NCBI RefSeq assembly: GCF_015207245.1
Contig: NZ_JADEXF010000287.1
Span: 1-5,664 of the forward strand
Reading direction: 5' to 3'
Length of the DNA stretch: 5,664 bases
Source: Nostoc cf. edaphicum LEGE 07299
GTDB lineage: Bacteria; Cyanobacteriota; Cyanobacteriia; Cyanobacteriales; Nostocaceae
Part shown: positions 5,519-5,664 of the stretch, piece by piece
Layout: each line of letters starts with the position of its first letter
Position numbering within the stretch: the first letter of the stretch is position 1
Translations under genes and position numbers: made by a program
The notes under the pieces: generated by a model
Told to the model about the DNA's origin: nothing
Databases searched by the model: none
What the model saw: only the letters and a program-made list of their open reading frames with translations

Positions 5519-5664
5519 AACGAAGAGATTTAATCAGTAAGATTGAAGAAATGGGTTGTATCTTCGTTCGTCATGGTGGCAAACATGATTGGTATCAGAA
5601 TCCAATAACAAAAATTTCTCAAGCTGTTCCCAGACATAGAGAAATCAAAGAGCAACTTGCAAAA
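5515..5664 (+). CDS. HicA-like mRNA interferase toxin, 3' end off the right edge
   Basis: The ATG at 5515 lies inside the hicB stop and opens 50 codons that run to the window end. The protein starts MKRRDLISKIEEMGCIFVRH and continues with HGGKHDWYQNP (20-30) and a VPRHREIKEQLAK segment (38-50), which are the HicA/YcfA signatures of the small double-stranded-RNA-binding-like fold. His24 in GGKHDWY is the family's conserved catalytic histidine. HicA toxins cleave mRNA and tmRNA in the cytoplasm and stop growth until HicB is restored. Family members are about 60-85 residues, so one or two dozen residues are probably missing. Nothing in the visible part is broken, so the toxin could be active. 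Confidence 0.88.
   Translation, partial: MKRRDLISKIEEMGCIFVRHGGKHDWYQNPITKISQAVPRHREIKEQLAK

Overview
The window reads as chromosomal DNA from a filamentous, probably heterocyst-forming cyanobacterium (Nostoc/Anabaena-like). Four signs point there: six copies of the HIP1 octamer GCGATCGC; a RbcR-type LysR regulator next to photosynthesis and respiration genes; a cyanobacterial NdhF1; and a heptanucleotide tandem-repeat (STRR) tract of the kind described in heterocystous cyanobacteria. No species name can be read from the sequence.

Layout. Positions 1-983 (minus strand) hold rbcR, a LysR-type regulator whose 3' end lies beyond the left edge. A divergent intergenic region of about 210 bp follows, with an imperfect dyad that could be an operator. 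At 1199-1915 (+) is a NnrU/Z-ISO family membrane protein, probably the heme-dependent 15-cis-zeta-carotene isomerase. Positions 1916-2506 contain no convincing gene. They hold a terminator-like hairpin, which may end the Z-ISO transcript or a small RNA, and an inverted-repeat structure made of GAGTTCTGAGT-like sequence. At 2507-2893 (+) is a small atypical thioredoxin (CGLC active site). A 77-bp array of 11 heptamers starts five bases after its stop, and a strong intrinsic terminator follows at 3000-3030. At 3105-5207 (+) is ndhF1, the distal proton-pumping subunit of NDH-1, followed by two intrinsic terminators in tandem. The right end holds a HicBA-type toxin-antitoxin pair: a 63-residue HicB-like antitoxin overlaps by 4 bp a HicA toxin that runs off the right edge.

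How the genes fit together. RbcR-type regulators control carbon assimilation and photosynthetic electron transport genes. NdhF1 belongs to NDH-1L, used in respiration and cyclic electron flow. Z-ISO supplies carotenoids, and a thioredoxin could link redox state to any of these. From memory, Anabaena sp. PCC 7120 has the same order (all3953 = rbcR/pacR, then genes up to ndhF), with ndhD downstream. The HicBA pair behind two terminators therefore looks like an accessory insertion after ndhF1. That is inference, because ndhD is not in the window. No wholly new system is evident. The most worthwhile leads are the minimal antitoxin-first HicBA pair, the conserved heme-ligand spacing in the Z-ISO protein, the two-family heptamer array, and the structured 590-bp non-coding region.
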